64,000 nt of DNA from CAZGUX01 sp964529305. Lineage in GTDB: Bacteria > Acidobacteriota > Terriglobia > Bryobacterales > Bryobacteraceae. Positions 43,029 to 53,152 of this stretch are shown in pieces; within the stretch, counting starts at the first letter, position 1, and every line of letters begins with the position of its first letter. The stretch lies in assembly GCA_964529305.1 (NCBI GenBank), contig CAZGUX010000257.1, positions 1-64,000 on the forward strand. Direction: 5' to 3'. The notes beneath the pieces are model-generated. The model searched no databases, had not been told where the DNA came from, and saw only the letters and a program-made list of their open reading frames with translations. Position numbers and translations under genes: made by a program.

Positions 43029-43766
43029 TTACCTTTTGGCAAGAATCGACAGAAGGTACCGGATCTCTTCGTCGATTTCCGCCGGTTGTTCAACGGTGTC
43101 GGCAATTTCCTCGCGGACCAGGTCGCCATAGTAACGCCTCAGCCGGTGAACGGCGACTTTCAACGCGCCTTCACTCAGATTCAAGCGAGTCGCAATCTGC
43201 TGATACGAGCCACGGGGTTCGGTCCCAGGAGCAAGAAACGGCTTCAACTGCTGGAACGGGCCGGTTTGCCCCTTCCGCGAATACTCCTCCTCCAGCCGGG
43301 ACATCGCGCGGTCAAGAAGAGTAATGGCCCATTGTTTCTCAAAAACCTCCTCTGGCGTGGCTCCACCCGGAGGATCGAGAGGGGAGCCGTCCTTGCCTGG
43401 GCGGGCATCGAGCGCCATCAGCCGGATGTCGCCGCCTCGCTTGAGTGCACGTGCCCGGTCCCATTCGTTGGCCAGAAAGTGCTTGACTGCTGCCAACAGG
43501 AACGAACGGAACTTTCCTCGCTCACGGTTGGCGTCCTGGAAATAGTGCTTCTCCAGCACCCTCGCGAAGAACTCCTGGGTGAGATCCTGGGCATCCTCGA
43601 CGCTATGTCCCCTCCCGCGCACAAAAGCGTAGACCGGCTTCCAATAGGCGCCGCAGAGTTTCGCCAGGGCTTCAGGGGAATCACCCGCCGCTCGCTGGAT
43701 GACACTCCATGCGGTACTGGGAAAGCGGCCCGACGCCCATTTCGCGCCACCTGTCTCGGAACTCAT
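43029..43766 (-). CDS. ECF-family RNA polymerase sigma factor
   Basis: A 245-residue sigma-70 family protein. Region 2 includes LCGAYWKPVYAFVRGRGHS and DAQDLTQEFFARVLEK, and region 4 has GSYQQIATRLNLSEGALKVAVHRLRRYYGDLVREE. ECF factors of this Ser/Thr-kinase-linked type are usually activated by the neighbouring kinase instead of an anti-sigma factor, which fits the kinase gene starting about 43 bases downstream. Together they form an ECF/STPK module. Confidence 0.92.
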   Translation of the reverse strand: MSSETGGAKWASGRFPSTAWSVIQRAAGDSPEALAKLCGAYWKPVYAFVRGRGHSVEDAQDLTQEFFARVLEKHYFQDANRERGKFRSFLLAAVKHFLANEWDRARALKRGGDIRLMALDARPGKDGSPLDPPGGATPEEVFEKQWAITLLDRAMSRLEEEYSRKGQTGPFQQLKPFLAPGTEPRGSYQQIATRLNLSEGALKVAVHRLRRYYGDLVREEIADTVEQPAEIDEEIRYLLSILAKR

Positions 43767-44049
43767 GGCAAGCTAAGCGGCCGGCCTCTCCCCGGCTTCG
43801 ACTCACCATGATGATGCAGACACACCGGAGCGGCAAGCGGCCATCCGGACGCAGGCGGCGGTCCGGGCCGCAGCCCCGGTACGGGGTGGGCTCCTCCGAG
43901 GCCACTCCGTCGCTGTCGTCAAGTTTCACGTAATCGGGGCACCACGCTCGCTGACGGGTCTGTGAAACAACCGGCATTCAGGCCGCGAATGGGTTTGTCC
44001 GCGGATTGACGCACGCCAAACCCGGGCTGCGGCTCGAAAGCCAGCAGCG

Positions 44050-44931
44050 TTACACCGGCTTGGCCGTGTCGCGATGGCTGGCCTTCACCCGGTATCCGGC
44101 CGCGGCCAGATTGGCGTGGATCCGCTGCGCGATCATTACCGAACGGTGATGTCCTCCCGTGCAGCCGAAGGCGATCGTCAGGTAACTCTTGCCCTCCGCC
44201 AGGTAGTGGGGCAGCAAATAGATCAACAGATCGGAGATCCGCGATATGAACTCGTTGGTCTGGGGAAACGAGGCGATGTATTTCGCCACCTTCGGATCCT
44301 TGCCCGTGAGCTTCTTGAACCGGGGAATGTAGTTCGGATTGGGCAGGAACCGGACGTCAAAGACCAGATCGGCTTCGGCGGGCACGCCGTGGCGGTAGCC
44401 AAAACTCACCACGTGCACCAGCAACTGGCCCGCGCCGCGCTTGCCCCGAATGCGATCGACAATATGGTCGCGCAGTTCGTGGACGTTGAACTTGGAGGTG
44501 TCGATGATGATGTCCGACAGGGCCCGGATGGGTTCGAGGCGCTTTCGCTCGGCGCGAACACTCCGCGCGACCGAACGGCTTCCCCCCAACGGATGCGGCC
44601 GGCGGGTCTCGCTGAAGCGGCGGACCAGCACGCTTTCGCTCGCTTCCAGAAAGACCAGCCGTGTGGGGGCCTTCTCGCGCACCGCGGCATAGATATGCGG
44701 AAACTCCACCAGGCGCTCGCCTTCGCGAATGTCGACGACCACGGCGGCGCAGCGGATGCGCGGCGAGTCCTCGGCCAGTTCGGCCAGCTTTGGAATCAGG
44801 TCGATCGGGAGGTTGTCGACGGCATAGTAGCCGGCGTCCTCGAGGGCTTTGAGAACAGAGCCCTTCCCGGAGCCGCTGAGACCCGTGATGATGACCAGCT
44901 CGGTTGCGGGGCGGGAAGGGCGTTTGGCCAT
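44050..44931 (-). CDS. rapZ: RNase adapter protein RapZ
   Basis: A 293-residue P-loop protein: Walker A GLSGSGKGS near 17-25, AGYYAVDNLP, DTSKFNVHELRDHI, and the C-terminal FGCTGGHHRSVMIAQRI. Members bind a nucleotide sugar/sRNA and control glucosamine-6-phosphate synthesis in enterobacteria; in other phyla the role is less clear. It is the last gene of the rpoN-hpf-rapZ block, 17 bases after hpf. Confidence 0.95.
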   Translation of the reverse strand: MAKRPSRPATELVIITGLSGSGKGSVLKALEDAGYYAVDNLPIDLIPKLAELAEDSPRIRCAAVVVDIREGERLVEFPHIYAAVREKAPTRLVFLEASESVLVRRFSETRRPHPLGGSRSVARSVRAERKRLEPIRALSDIIIDTSKFNVHELRDHIVDRIRGKRGAGQLLVHVVSFGYRHGVPAEADLVFDVRFLPNPNYIPRFKKLTGKDPKVAKYIASFPQTNEFISRISDLLIYLLPHYLAEGKSYLTIAFGCTGGHHRSVMIAQRIHANLAAAGYRVKASHRDTAKPV

Positions 44932-44948
44932 TCAGGTCCTGAGAGGAT

Positions 44949-45512
44949 TCAGGCTTCGATGAGGTCGTAGTTGCCGTCGGGGCGGCGGATCATCACCGAA
45001 ACGCGATCGGTGTCGGCATCCCGGTACACCAGGTAGTCGCCCTGGGCTTCCATCTCCATCACCGCTTCATCGACGGTCATGGGCTTGCGATCGCCGCCAG
45101 GAGCGACGCGCTTGACCTTCGGAGCCGCCTTGGCAGGCTTTTTGGCCGGTTTCGCGGCAGCCTCCGTCGCGATGGCCCGTTCGGCCGCCGCCAAGCCTGC
45201 TGTCGCCTTGCGTGGAGTCCGCTTGGTGTCACGCCATTTTGCCCGCACCCGGATGGCCTGCTTTTCCAGGTTTTCGATGGCCTCGCGGATCGCCGTCAGT
45301 GGGTCGGAATTCGACGCCGCCGCGACCAGAGGATGGTCGTGATAATGCACGGTGATCTCGGCCTTGTGGAGATGCCGCTGCTGCACCAGCACCACGTGCG
45401 CACCGCGCTCGTGTTTGCCATCGAGGAGCTTGCCCAGCTTGGCCATCTTGGCCTCCACCTTCTTCTGCTGGGACGGCGCCAGTTCCACTCTACCTGTGTA
45501 TGTGACCTTCAT
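44949..45512 (-). CDS. hpf: ribosome hibernation promoting factor (long form)
   Basis: A 187-residue protein. The N-terminal S30AE domain (about 1-95; KVTYTGRVELAPSQQKKVEAKM, HHKAEITVHY-like) precedes a lysine/alanine linker (about 110-140) and a C-terminal domain (about 145-187; MTVDEAVMEMEAQGDYLVYRD). Long-form HPF dimerises 70S ribosomes into 100S particles in stasis. It is 55 bases downstream of rpoN. Confidence 0.92.
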   Translation of the reverse strand: MKVTYTGRVELAPSQQKKVEAKMAKLGKLLDGKHERGAHVVLVQQRHLHKAEITVHYHDHPLVAAASNSDPLTAIREAIENLEKQAIRVRAKWRDTKRTPRKATAGLAAAERAIATEAAAKPAKKPAKAAPKVKRVAPGGDRKPMTVDEAVMEMEAQGDYLVYRDADTDRVSVMIRRPDGNYDLIEA

Positions 45513-45567
45513 TCGGTCCTCCTTGATTTGAACGCCGCTGCGAGCCGCCGCGACGGCATCCGCTACT

Positions 45568-47151
45568 TCAACCCTTCATCCTTCTCTGGTGGGTCGACGG
45601 AATCTTCATGTCTTCCCGATACTTGGCAACGGTCCGCCGCGTCACCTGAATCCCCTGCGCATTCAGCATGGCCGTGATTTGCTCGTCGGTCAAGGGTCTT
45701 CGCTTGTCCTCGTCCTCGATCATCTTCTTGACCTTGCGCTTGAGGATCAGGAGAGGCGTTTCGCTGCCGGAGGGGCCCTGTACGGCTTCGGAGAAGAAAA
45801 AGCGCAGCTCGAAGACGCCCTGCGGCGTGTGGGCAAACTTGCCGGCCACGGCGCGGCTCACCGTTGACGGATGGACTCCAATTTCTTCGGCTACCTCCTT
45901 GATCATCATGGGCTTTAACAAGTCAATCCCCTGGGCGAGGAACTCCGTCTGGCGGCGGACAATCGACTGGCAGACCTTCATGATGGTCTGCTTCCGCTGC
46001 TCGATGTTCTTCATCAGCTGGATGGCCGATGTGAACCGCTCCTTCACATAGTTGCGGACTTCCTTGGTGGCGCCATTGTCGCGCTCGAGCATGCGGCGGT
46101 AGTTGGAGTTCAGTCGCAGTTGGGGAATGTCTTCATCATTCATCTGAATGACGTAGTCGTCGCCGTCCTTGGTGATGTAGACATCCGGTTCTACCGTGCG
46201 CGCGCCGCTTGCCGAGTAGCGCAGCCCCGGGCGGGGATTCAGATGCCGGATCACGTTCAATGCGATGTCGACGTGTTCCTGGGGGCGTCCGAGAACTTTC
46301 GCCAACTCCCGGAAATTCTGCATCTCCACCAGTTTCAGATGGTCGTGGACGATCAGCCAGGCCACCCCGCCGCGGCCATTGCGGCTCTCCAGTTGAAGCA
46401 ACAGGCATTCCCGAAGATCCCGCGCTCCGACGCCTGCCGGGTCCAGAGTGTGCACCGCCTCCAAGCCGCGGCGCATGACTTCGACCGGGATTTCCTCCGA
46501 CTCGGACATCTCTTCGAGCGAAGCCACCAGGTAGCCGTCCTCGTTCAGGTTGCCGATGATCACTTCGGCGGCTTCCCGAGCGTCCTCCGCCACGTCGGAG
46601 ATGCTCAACTGCGAGCGCAGGTGATCGTACAGCGTGAACGGCGAGGATAAGAACGTCTCGAACGACGGCTTCTCCACCGACTCCGAAGCCGGGCTTTTGT
46701 GGCCGGGGTCGAGGTACTCGTCGAAATAGCTGCCAAAGTCGATTTCGTCGAACGGGTCGTTGCTTTCGGCGGCGGCGGGGAGCGGGTCGACGGGCCCTTC
46801 CGACGGCGTCACATCGCCGGCGGCCTGCGTTTCGGTGGTAAAGCTGTCCGCCTCGGCGCTTTCTCCCGAGGCCTCGGTGCTCTTGGCCGAGTCGACTAAA
46901 ATCGCGTCTTCCAGCCGTTGTTGCTCTTCCGGCAGCCGCTCGATCTCGAGCAGAGGCAACAGCTCCTCGGGCGAAATCTCCTCACCGTCCGCCGACTCTT
47001 CGAGGACCGGATTCTCGACGATCTCCTGGTCGATCATCTCCTTTAGTTCGAGACGGTTCAACTGCAGGACGGTGACCATCTGCAGAAGACTGGGCGTCAG
47101 AATCTGCTTCTGAGCCAGCTTCAGATGCAGACGTGGTGACAGCAAACTCAT
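45568..47151 (-). CDS. rpoN: RNA polymerase sigma-54 factor
   Basis: A 527-residue sigma-54. The N-terminal activator-interacting region (LTPSLLQMVTVLQL) is followed by an acidic linker (about 60-150), the core-binding region (EDGYLVASLEEMSE, LDPAGVGARDLRECLLLQLE), and the DNA-binding domain with the RpoN box RRTVAKYREDMKIPS near the end. Recruited by enhancer-binding activators, it reads -24/-12 promoters. Upstream of hpf and rapZ, the classical order. Confidence 0.96.
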   Translation of the reverse strand: MSLLSPRLHLKLAQKQILTPSLLQMVTVLQLNRLELKEMIDQEIVENPVLEESADGEEISPEELLPLLEIERLPEEQQRLEDAILVDSAKSTEASGESAEADSFTTETQAAGDVTPSEGPVDPLPAAAESNDPFDEIDFGSYFDEYLDPGHKSPASESVEKPSFETFLSSPFTLYDHLRSQLSISDVAEDAREAAEVIIGNLNEDGYLVASLEEMSESEEIPVEVMRRGLEAVHTLDPAGVGARDLRECLLLQLESRNGRGGVAWLIVHDHLKLVEMQNFRELAKVLGRPQEHVDIALNVIRHLNPRPGLRYSASGARTVEPDVYITKDGDDYVIQMNDEDIPQLRLNSNYRRMLERDNGATKEVRNYVKERFTSAIQLMKNIEQRKQTIMKVCQSIVRRQTEFLAQGIDLLKPMMIKEVAEEIGVHPSTVSRAVAGKFAHTPQGVFELRFFFSEAVQGPSGSETPLLILKRKVKKMIEDEDKRRPLTDEQITAMLNAQGIQVTRRTVAKYREDMKIPSTHQRRMKG

Positions 47152-47300
47152 CGCCTTCAGAATATCACCCCGAGGGCGCTGGCCTGACGTGAACGTTCAT
47201 CTTCGCACCCTCGAATGAGGTTCGAAGGCGCGGCCAGCGTGCTGGCCGAGGCGCCACCGGCTTCAGTTCGCGGACGGTTCGGTGATACCCTCGATCCAGC

Positions 47301-48515
47301 ATGAATCATCTATTGATCTTTCTGGTTCTAATACCCTTGGCGCTCCCGGCGGCCGAGAAATGGACTCCCCTGTTCAACGGCCGCGACCTTGCCGGATGGG
47401 AACAGAAGAACGGCACAGCCAAGTACTCAGTGGAAAAAGGCATGATCGTCGGCCGATCGGCGGAAGGCAGTCCCAACTCGTTCCTGTGCACCCGGCGCAG
47501 CTATGGGGATTTCGTTTTGGAATTTGAAGTGCTCGTCGACCCGGTCCTGAACTCGGGAGTCCAGATCCGAAGCCACACCTATGGTGAGGACGCGGAGGTG
47601 TTCACCCTCAACGCGACCCGGCTGAAGCGGAAATGGCCAGCCGGCCGGGTGCACGGCTATCAGGTGGAGATTTCCAATCAGACCTCCGCGGATTCGGGTG
47701 GAATCTACGACGAGGCGCGCCGCGGGTGGCTGCACAACATCTCGTCCGATCCGGCGGCCCGGGTCGCGTTCAAAGACAACCAGTGGAACCGGTACCGCGT
47801 GGAGGCGCGCGGGGTTTCGATCAAGACGTGGATCAATGGCGTTCCGTGCGCCAATCTGGTCGACACTGCCGACATGGAGGGATTCATTGGCCTGCAGGTG
47901 CACGGGTTCAAGGGGCCGCATCCCAAGGAAGTGCGATGGCGGAACCTGCGGATTCAAGACCTCGGCCGCCATACGTGGAAGCCGATGCCGGCGAACCTGA
48001 AGGCGTGGGAACGTTTCGGCGGCGGTGAGTGGACTCAGGCGGAAGGAGGGTTTCGGGGCATTCAGAAATCCGACTCGACGGAACGCGGCTTCCTGCTCTC
48101 AACTATCGACTTTGACGATTTCGCCGTCCGGCTACAATACCGGGCGGTGAAGGGCAACAGCGGGTTCTTTTTCCGCATGAAACATCCCAACCTGCGGATC
48201 GGAGGGCCCCTCGGCTACGAAGTCGAGGTCGATCCCACCCGGGATGCGGGCGGCCTTCAGGAGCCGGGCGGGCGGGGTTGGATCCAACACACGGGCCCTG
48301 TGGAAAAGACCGATTTCTACCGGTCGGGCGAATGGAACGAGATGGCCGTCGCGGCCTACGGCGGCCGTGTCGCGGCATGGATCAATGGGACCAAGACAGC
48401 GGAAGTAGCCGAAGATCCAGGCCCGCGCAGAGGCCGCTTTGGCCTGCAACTCAATCCAAAACAGGACTTGGAAGTTCTGTTCCGGAGCCTGGAGATCCTG
48501 AGTCCGGCGCATTGA
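47301..48515 (+). CDS. exported protein with two DUF1080 (3-keto-disaccharide hydrolase-like) domains
   Basis: A 404-residue protein with a signal peptide (LLIFLVLIPLALPAAE). Two concanavalin-like DUF1080 domains follow (about 20-215 and 225-400), each with the WTPLFNGRDLAGWE or WERFGGGEWTQ opening and WN.YRVEARG / WNEMAVAAYGG turns. DUF1080 proteins bind or cleave glycosides, some as 3-keto-glycoside hydrolases. A membrane/disordered protein follows 41 bases later on the same strand. Confidence 0.88.
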   Translation: MNHLLIFLVLIPLALPAAEKWTPLFNGRDLAGWEQKNGTAKYSVEKGMIVGRSAEGSPNSFLCTRRSYGDFVLEFEVLVDPVLNSGVQIRSHTYGEDAEVFTLNATRLKRKWPAGRVHGYQVEISNQTSADSGGIYDEARRGWLHNISSDPAARVAFKDNQWNRYRVEARGVSIKTWINGVPCANLVDTADMEGFIGLQVHGFKGPHPKEVRWRNLRIQDLGRHTWKPMPANLKAWERFGGGEWTQAEGGFRGIQKSDSTERGFLLSTIDFDDFAVRLQYRAVKGNSGFFFRMKHPNLRIGGPLGYEVEVDPTRDAGGLQEPGGRGWIQHTGPVEKTDFYRSGEWNEMAVAAYGGRVAAWINGTKTAEVAEDPGPRRGRFGLQLNPKQDLEVLFRSLEILSPAH

Positions 48516-48556
48516 AGCTCTGCAATAATCAAGGGTAGGGACGCATTCAACCAGGA

Positions 48557-50089
48557 ATGAGCGACCACGAACAGGATCCGATTCACGGCGTCATTGGCCG
48601 GGCGCGCCGGAGGGTGATGCTTCAGGAGGCCATGGCCCAAGGAATGACTGCGGCGTGCCTTGGTTTGGCGGGAGCGATCTTGATTCTGCTGGTCGGGACG
48701 CAATTGCTCGACTGGCACTGGCTCTTCCTGCTGATTGGCGGGAGCCTGATCGTCGGGGCGTGGCGGCTGTTCCGGCGGCTTCCGGAGCCCTACAGTGTGG
48801 CGCAACTGGTCGACGATCGGATGGGTTTGAGCGACTCGCTTTCGACGGCCTGGTTCTTCTCGAAAGCACAGGATCCGCGAGTGCCCCAGGGCGTGCTGGT
48901 CTGCCAGAGGAACATGGCGGAACGGCTGTCGCGGAACGTCGATGTGCGGGCCGCAATTCCGTTCTCCCTGCCCCGGACGGCCCTGCTGTTCGGGGGGTTG
49001 CTGGCCACGACGGGCTCCCTGTTCGCTCTGCGTTATGGCGTGGAGCATCGCCTGGATGTTCGCGCGCCGCTGATCCAGGTGATGTTCGATGCCTTCGGCG
49101 GACGCTTCGAGACGAAGATGGCGAAGCAGAAGGGCAATCGCCGGGAGTCTCCGGATACGGAACCGCCCACGGGAATCCAGGCCGACGATCAGCGTTTCGA
49201 GGACGAGAAGCAATTGGATGCCGCGCCGGACAAGGTGCTCGACACGATTGAAGTACCCGATGTCGACAACGACCGCCTCGGCACGGAAAAGGGTGACCAG
49301 AAGGGCGCGGGAAAGGGAACCGGGGACCCGCAAAGCGGCGAGGACACAGCGGAAGGCGACCCTGGAGAGAATCCCACGGAAGGCGAGTCCGCTTCGGACT
49401 CATCCGCGAAAGACGCCGAAGCGGGGCGCAACAGCAAGAACGCCGATGAAGATTCCGGCGGCAAGCAGGCGCCGGGCGGGGCGGAGGACAACTCGAGCCT
49501 GGCGCAGAAGTTCCGCGAGGCGATGAACAACCTCATGTCGAAGATGAAGCCCCAATCGGGAGCGAACATGGCGCAGACGGCCAAGTCGCAGGGTGGCACG
49601 CCGCAATCTTCCATGCAGCAGAAGGGCGGTTCCAAAGGCGCCGCCGAGAAGGGCCAGCAGCAGGGCGAGAAGGGTCCGGGCGAGGACGGTGAGCCCGGTG
49701 AATCGAACGAAGGCCAGTCGTCGGAAGGCGCCAGCAAAGGCAAGAGTTCCGAAAACGCCGCCAGCCAGACTCCCGGCAGCGGCATGGGCAAGCAGGATGG
49801 GACGAAAGACCTGCGGGCCGCCGAGCAGATGGAAGCGATGGGCAAGATCAGCGAAATCCTCGGCAAGCGCTCGCAGAACGTGACCGGCGAGGCCACAGTC
49901 GAAGTACAGTCGACCAAGCAGAACATCCGGACGCCCTACTCGCAGAACGCCTCCGTACACGGACAGGGCGGCGGAGAGATTCACCGTGATGAAGTCCCCG
50001 AGGGCTTGCAGCACTACGTGCAGCAATATTTCCAGAAGGTGCGGCAGCAGCCCGCGGCGCCCCCTCCGCCCGGCGGCTCTCCGAAGTAG
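48557..50089 (+). CDS. membrane protein with long disordered C-terminal region
   Basis: A 510-residue protein with two or three membrane segments (about 30-50, 54-72 and 138-158) and, from about residue 185 to 440, a low-complexity stretch rich in Gly, Lys, Glu, Ser and Gln (GKGTGDPQSGED-style repeats), then a short structured end (EVPEGLQHYVQQYFQKV). Similar proteins lie near MoxR/DUF58 clusters in Acidobacteria, but none of those genes is here. Function unknown. Confidence 0.7.
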   Translation: MSDHEQDPIHGVIGRARRRVMLQEAMAQGMTAACLGLAGAILILLVGTQLLDWHWLFLLIGGSLIVGAWRLFRRLPEPYSVAQLVDDRMGLSDSLSTAWFFSKAQDPRVPQGVLVCQRNMAERLSRNVDVRAAIPFSLPRTALLFGGLLATTGSLFALRYGVEHRLDVRAPLIQVMFDAFGGRFETKMAKQKGNRRESPDTEPPTGIQADDQRFEDEKQLDAAPDKVLDTIEVPDVDNDRLGTEKGDQKGAGKGTGDPQSGEDTAEGDPGENPTEGESASDSSAKDAEAGRNSKNADEDSGGKQAPGGAEDNSSLAQKFREAMNNLMSKMKPQSGANMAQTAKSQGGTPQSSMQQKGGSKGAAEKGQQQGEKGPGEDGEPGESNEGQSSEGASKGKSSENAASQTPGSGMGKQDGTKDLRAAEQMEAMGKISEILGKRSQNVTGEATVEVQSTKQNIRTPYSQNASVHGQGGGEIHRDEVPEGLQHYVQQYFQKVRQQPAAPPPPGGSPK

Positions 50090-50104
50090 TCCGCCGCCGG
50101 CTTT

Positions 50105-50830
50105 CTACGGTTTCCGATTCACGAAACGAACGTAGCCGAACGACTCCGGGACATGGAAGTTTGGCTTGGGAGTGGTTACGGGCGCCCAGGTGCTGTATTG
50201 AGCGTCAGTCTGGCCACCCGCGCGGTTCAGGCCGATCCTCCACTCGTCGCCATCCTGGGGCGGCACGTGTGCCGCGTCCCTGGCAAAGTTGCGGAAAGGG
50301 ATCGCGAGTTCCAGCGTCCAGTGCTGGTCCCCGGCGGACTCTTCCTTCTTCGGAAGACCGAAGTACGAGGTCCTTACCTCGACGCCCTCCGGCTCCCATT
50401 GCGGCTTGCCGGTCCACCAGTCGGCGATCCGGAAATTCAGCATCGTGCCGATGACGTTCATCTCGAACCCGTAATAGTTGCGCGGCTTGGACGGGTTCGG
50501 GCTGAGGAAGATCTCCACACAATCGTCCTTGGAGACCGGCCCGTGACGCTCGGTGACGAAAGCCGAGATGTGCCTGTCGTGACAGTAGTAGCTCACATAG
50601 AGGCGCTCGTCATCCCACAACAATTTGGCAATGGTTTGTTCTTTGGCGCCGGTGGTCCACCAGTTGAAGTGGAAGTCGCCCGCGGGCTTGGCCCGGCGCC
50701 AGGCCCGCTCGTTGAGGCGGCCGTCTACCCTGATACGGGACGATGCGCGCAGAATATCGTAGCGCGGGAGGTCGGCGGCGGCGAGGGACATGGCCGCCAG
50801 CAGAAGAGTGCCGGCACGGGTCATCCACAT
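50105..50830 (-). CDS. exported CBM9-like carbohydrate-binding protein
   Basis: A 241-residue protein with a signal peptide (TLLLAAMSLAAADLP). It fits the CBM9-like/DUF1083 sugar-binding fold: ILRASSRIRVDGRLNERAWRRA, LWDDERLYVSYYCHD, DDCVEIFLSPNPS, and WRIGLNRAGG. These bind xylan or related polymers, often as stand-alone exported proteins. No catalytic domain is attached. Confidence 0.85.
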   Translation of the reverse strand: MWMTRAGTLLLAAMSLAAADLPRYDILRASSRIRVDGRLNERAWRRAKPAGDFHFNWWTTGAKEQTIAKLLWDDERLYVSYYCHDRHISAFVTERHGPVSKDDCVEIFLSPNPSKPRNYYGFEMNVIGTMLNFRIADWWTGKPQWEPEGVEVRTSYFGLPKKEESAGDQHWTLELAIPFRNFARDAAHVPPQDGDEWRIGLNRAGGQTDAQYSTWAPVTTPKPNFHVPESFGYVRFVNRKP

Positions 50831-50893
50831 GATGGTAGTCGAAAACGCCGGAGGGCTGAAGCCTCGAATGACTCGATGCGCTCAGTTGTCGCG

Positions 50894-53152
50894 TTATTGA
50901 ACCACGCCCTCGGTCACGACCTTCTTAGCAGCGGACGCTTCCGGTAGGGTGGGATCGAGCTTCAGAGCGGTTGTCAGCGTTTGTCTGGCGCGCACCCGGT
51001 TGCCGTTCCTTGCGTACGCCATTGCCAGATGCGCCTGCCTTCGTGCGCTCGCGCCTCGTTCCACCGCAAGTTCGAGGTGCTCGACAGCCTTTGGATACGA
51101 GCCGATCTTGTAGTATGTCCAACCCAGCGTATCGTCTACCGCGGCATTCTCGGGCGCGAGTTCCTTGGCAGCCTGAGCATAGCGCAGAGCCTCGGCCGGA
51201 TTTTCCATGAACTCGGCGAGAATATACGCAAGGCTGTTGAGGACGAAAACTTCCCGGGGGTTGGTTTGGAGGACCTTCCGGTACTGCTCGACCGCAGCCC
51301 GGTAGTTACCCGCGACTTGCTCGATCAGGCCGAGTTTGGCGGTCGCGGAGGCGGCATTGGGGCCTGCGAGCAACAAAGAAACCCGGCGGCGGGCCTCGTC
51401 GAGTTTTCGTTCGGCGATGTCGAGATCGATAAGAGCGAGATCGGCCCCGGGTGAACCGCCGGAAGCCGACCTGGCCGATTCAAAGGCGGCCCGCGCCTGG
51501 GCGCGGTTGCCCGACTGCATCTCCAGCCGTCCCAGAAACATTTGGACTGCGGCATTCGTGCTGTGTTGAGAAGCATGGCGCCGGACAATGTCGAGGCCTA
51601 CCTGTGGCTCGCGGGCGGAACAACGGAGGATCAGTTCGAGCGCCCGCGCGTCCGCCGGATTTGCCGCGAGGGCTTTTTGCGCGCTGGTTCGGGCAGCCGC
51701 AAAGTCCCCCTGTCGCATGTGCAGAACCGCCTCCTGAAGGAAAACGTCCGGGTTCCCCGCCCCGGACAATTCGGCGATGGCCTGGCGCGCTTCCTCGATC
51801 CGGTTCAATTCGAGCAAGGGCCAGATTCGTTGGATTCGCAGAGCCGAGTCCCGCCGCCGCAGCGCCTCGGGCGCCGAGTCAATTGCCTCGAGGGCTCCTT
51901 TGGGGTCTTTGCGGAGCAGCAGGGTCGAGAGCGCGACACGGGCCGCCGTGTAGCCGGGATCGAGACGAATCGCCTCGGCAAGTTCCCCCTGCTGCAGCCG
52001 GTCTCTCCCTTGGTAGCCGTGCACCTGCGCGATCAAATAGTGAGCTTCCGCCGATTCCGGCAGGGACTCTAAACCGATCTGGAGATCGATCTCCGCGGCA
52101 CGATGCTCGCCGCGAGAGAGATGGATTCGGGCGCGTTGTACTAGTGCTTCGGCATCTTTCAAATTTCTGGAGATTGCCGTATTCAATAATTGCTCGGCAT
52201 CGCGAGTCCGGTTCGAGTCGAGATAGGCGTTGATCAAATGGGTACGCGCTTCCCGGTCGGTCGGATCCTCCTGGAAGATCCGTGAGAACTCCGCGATCGC
52301 TGAATCTTTTCTCCCGGTTTCCAGAAGCCTCCTGGCGTACGAGTAGCGAAGGCGGCGATCCGGGTTCCTTGCAAGTTGCGCGAAGAGGGCATCCGCATCC
52401 CGGTCGCGGCCAAGCTTGGCGTAGACACTGCCTAGAGCGGCAAGGGCCGGTGGGTGGTCGGCTTGGATGCGCAAGCCACGCATGTAATGAGCTGCCGCTT
52501 GTGGATAATCCCCGGTCACGCTATAGAAATCGGCAAGGGCGAAAAGCGCGGTCGCGTTCTGGGGCGAAGCCGCGAGTGCGCCCCGTAACAAGTCTTCGGC
52601 GCCCTTTCGATCGCTCTGCGTCATTCTGATGAGCGCGAGGTTGATCGAAGTCTCGACATTGTTCGGAGTCCGTTGTAGAACGGTCTGGAGCCGGGAAACG
52701 GCGTCTTGTTCCTTGCCCGCGCGCAGGTCCGCTAAGGCAATGATGTTCAGCGCCTTGACGTTGTCGGGCGCAAGGGCAAGCGCACGTTCGGCCAACTTTC
52801 TGCCTTCGGTCACGGTGGATGGATGCCGGCTCTGGACCAGCAACTCAGCCAGTGCCAGAATCGCATCGAGGCGCTTCGGGTCCAGGGTGACGGCTCGCTT
52901 CAGGGATTCAGTTGCCGCGTTGCCATTTCCCATCGCGAGGGCGATGATCCCGAGCCGATAGTACGGCTCCGGGTCCTTTGGCATGAATCGGGACGCGTTT
53001 CCGAGTTGGAGGATGGCCCGCTGATAGTCCTTCTTCTCCTGAAGCTGCTTGCCCTCCTGAAGGTATTTCGCGAACTCCGCCTCAGGCGATCGGGTACATC
53101 CCAGTGAGAACAAGAAGAACAACAACAGGCTGGTTGGGCGATGCACCGGCAC
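50894..53152 (-). CDS. exported TPR-repeat protein, possibly PrsT-like (exosortase system)
   Basis: A 752-residue protein with a hydrophobic leader ending in FSLGCTRSP (a near-lipobox) and about 17-20 TPR units covering the rest (for example AQELAPENAAVDDTLGWTYYKIG near the C-terminus). The neighbouring PEP-CTERM protein gene (53282-53893) is reminiscent of the exosortase locus, where the long TPR protein PrsT is found, but no exosortase gene is in the window, so PrsT is only a suggestion. Confidence 0.75.
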   Translation of the reverse strand: MPVHRPTSLLLFFLFSLGCTRSPEAEFAKYLQEGKQLQEKKDYQRAILQLGNASRFMPKDPEPYYRLGIIALAMGNGNAATESLKRAVTLDPKRLDAILALAELLVQSRHPSTVTEGRKLAERALALAPDNVKALNIIALADLRAGKEQDAVSRLQTVLQRTPNNVETSINLALIRMTQSDRKGAEDLLRGALAASPQNATALFALADFYSVTGDYPQAAAHYMRGLRIQADHPPALAALGSVYAKLGRDRDADALFAQLARNPDRRLRYSYARRLLETGRKDSAIAEFSRIFQEDPTDREARTHLINAYLDSNRTRDAEQLLNTAISRNLKDAEALVQRARIHLSRGEHRAAEIDLQIGLESLPESAEAHYLIAQVHGYQGRDRLQQGELAEAIRLDPGYTAARVALSTLLLRKDPKGALEAIDSAPEALRRRDSALRIQRIWPLLELNRIEEARQAIAELSGAGNPDVFLQEAVLHMRQGDFAAARTSAQKALAANPADARALELILRCSAREPQVGLDIVRRHASQHSTNAAVQMFLGRLEMQSGNRAQARAAFESARSASGGSPGADLALIDLDIAERKLDEARRRVSLLLAGPNAASATAKLGLIEQVAGNYRAAVEQYRKVLQTNPREVFVLNSLAYILAEFMENPAEALRYAQAAKELAPENAAVDDTLGWTYYKIGSYPKAVEHLELAVERGASARRQAHLAMAYARNGNRVRARQTLTTALKLDPTLPEASAAKKVVTEGVVQ

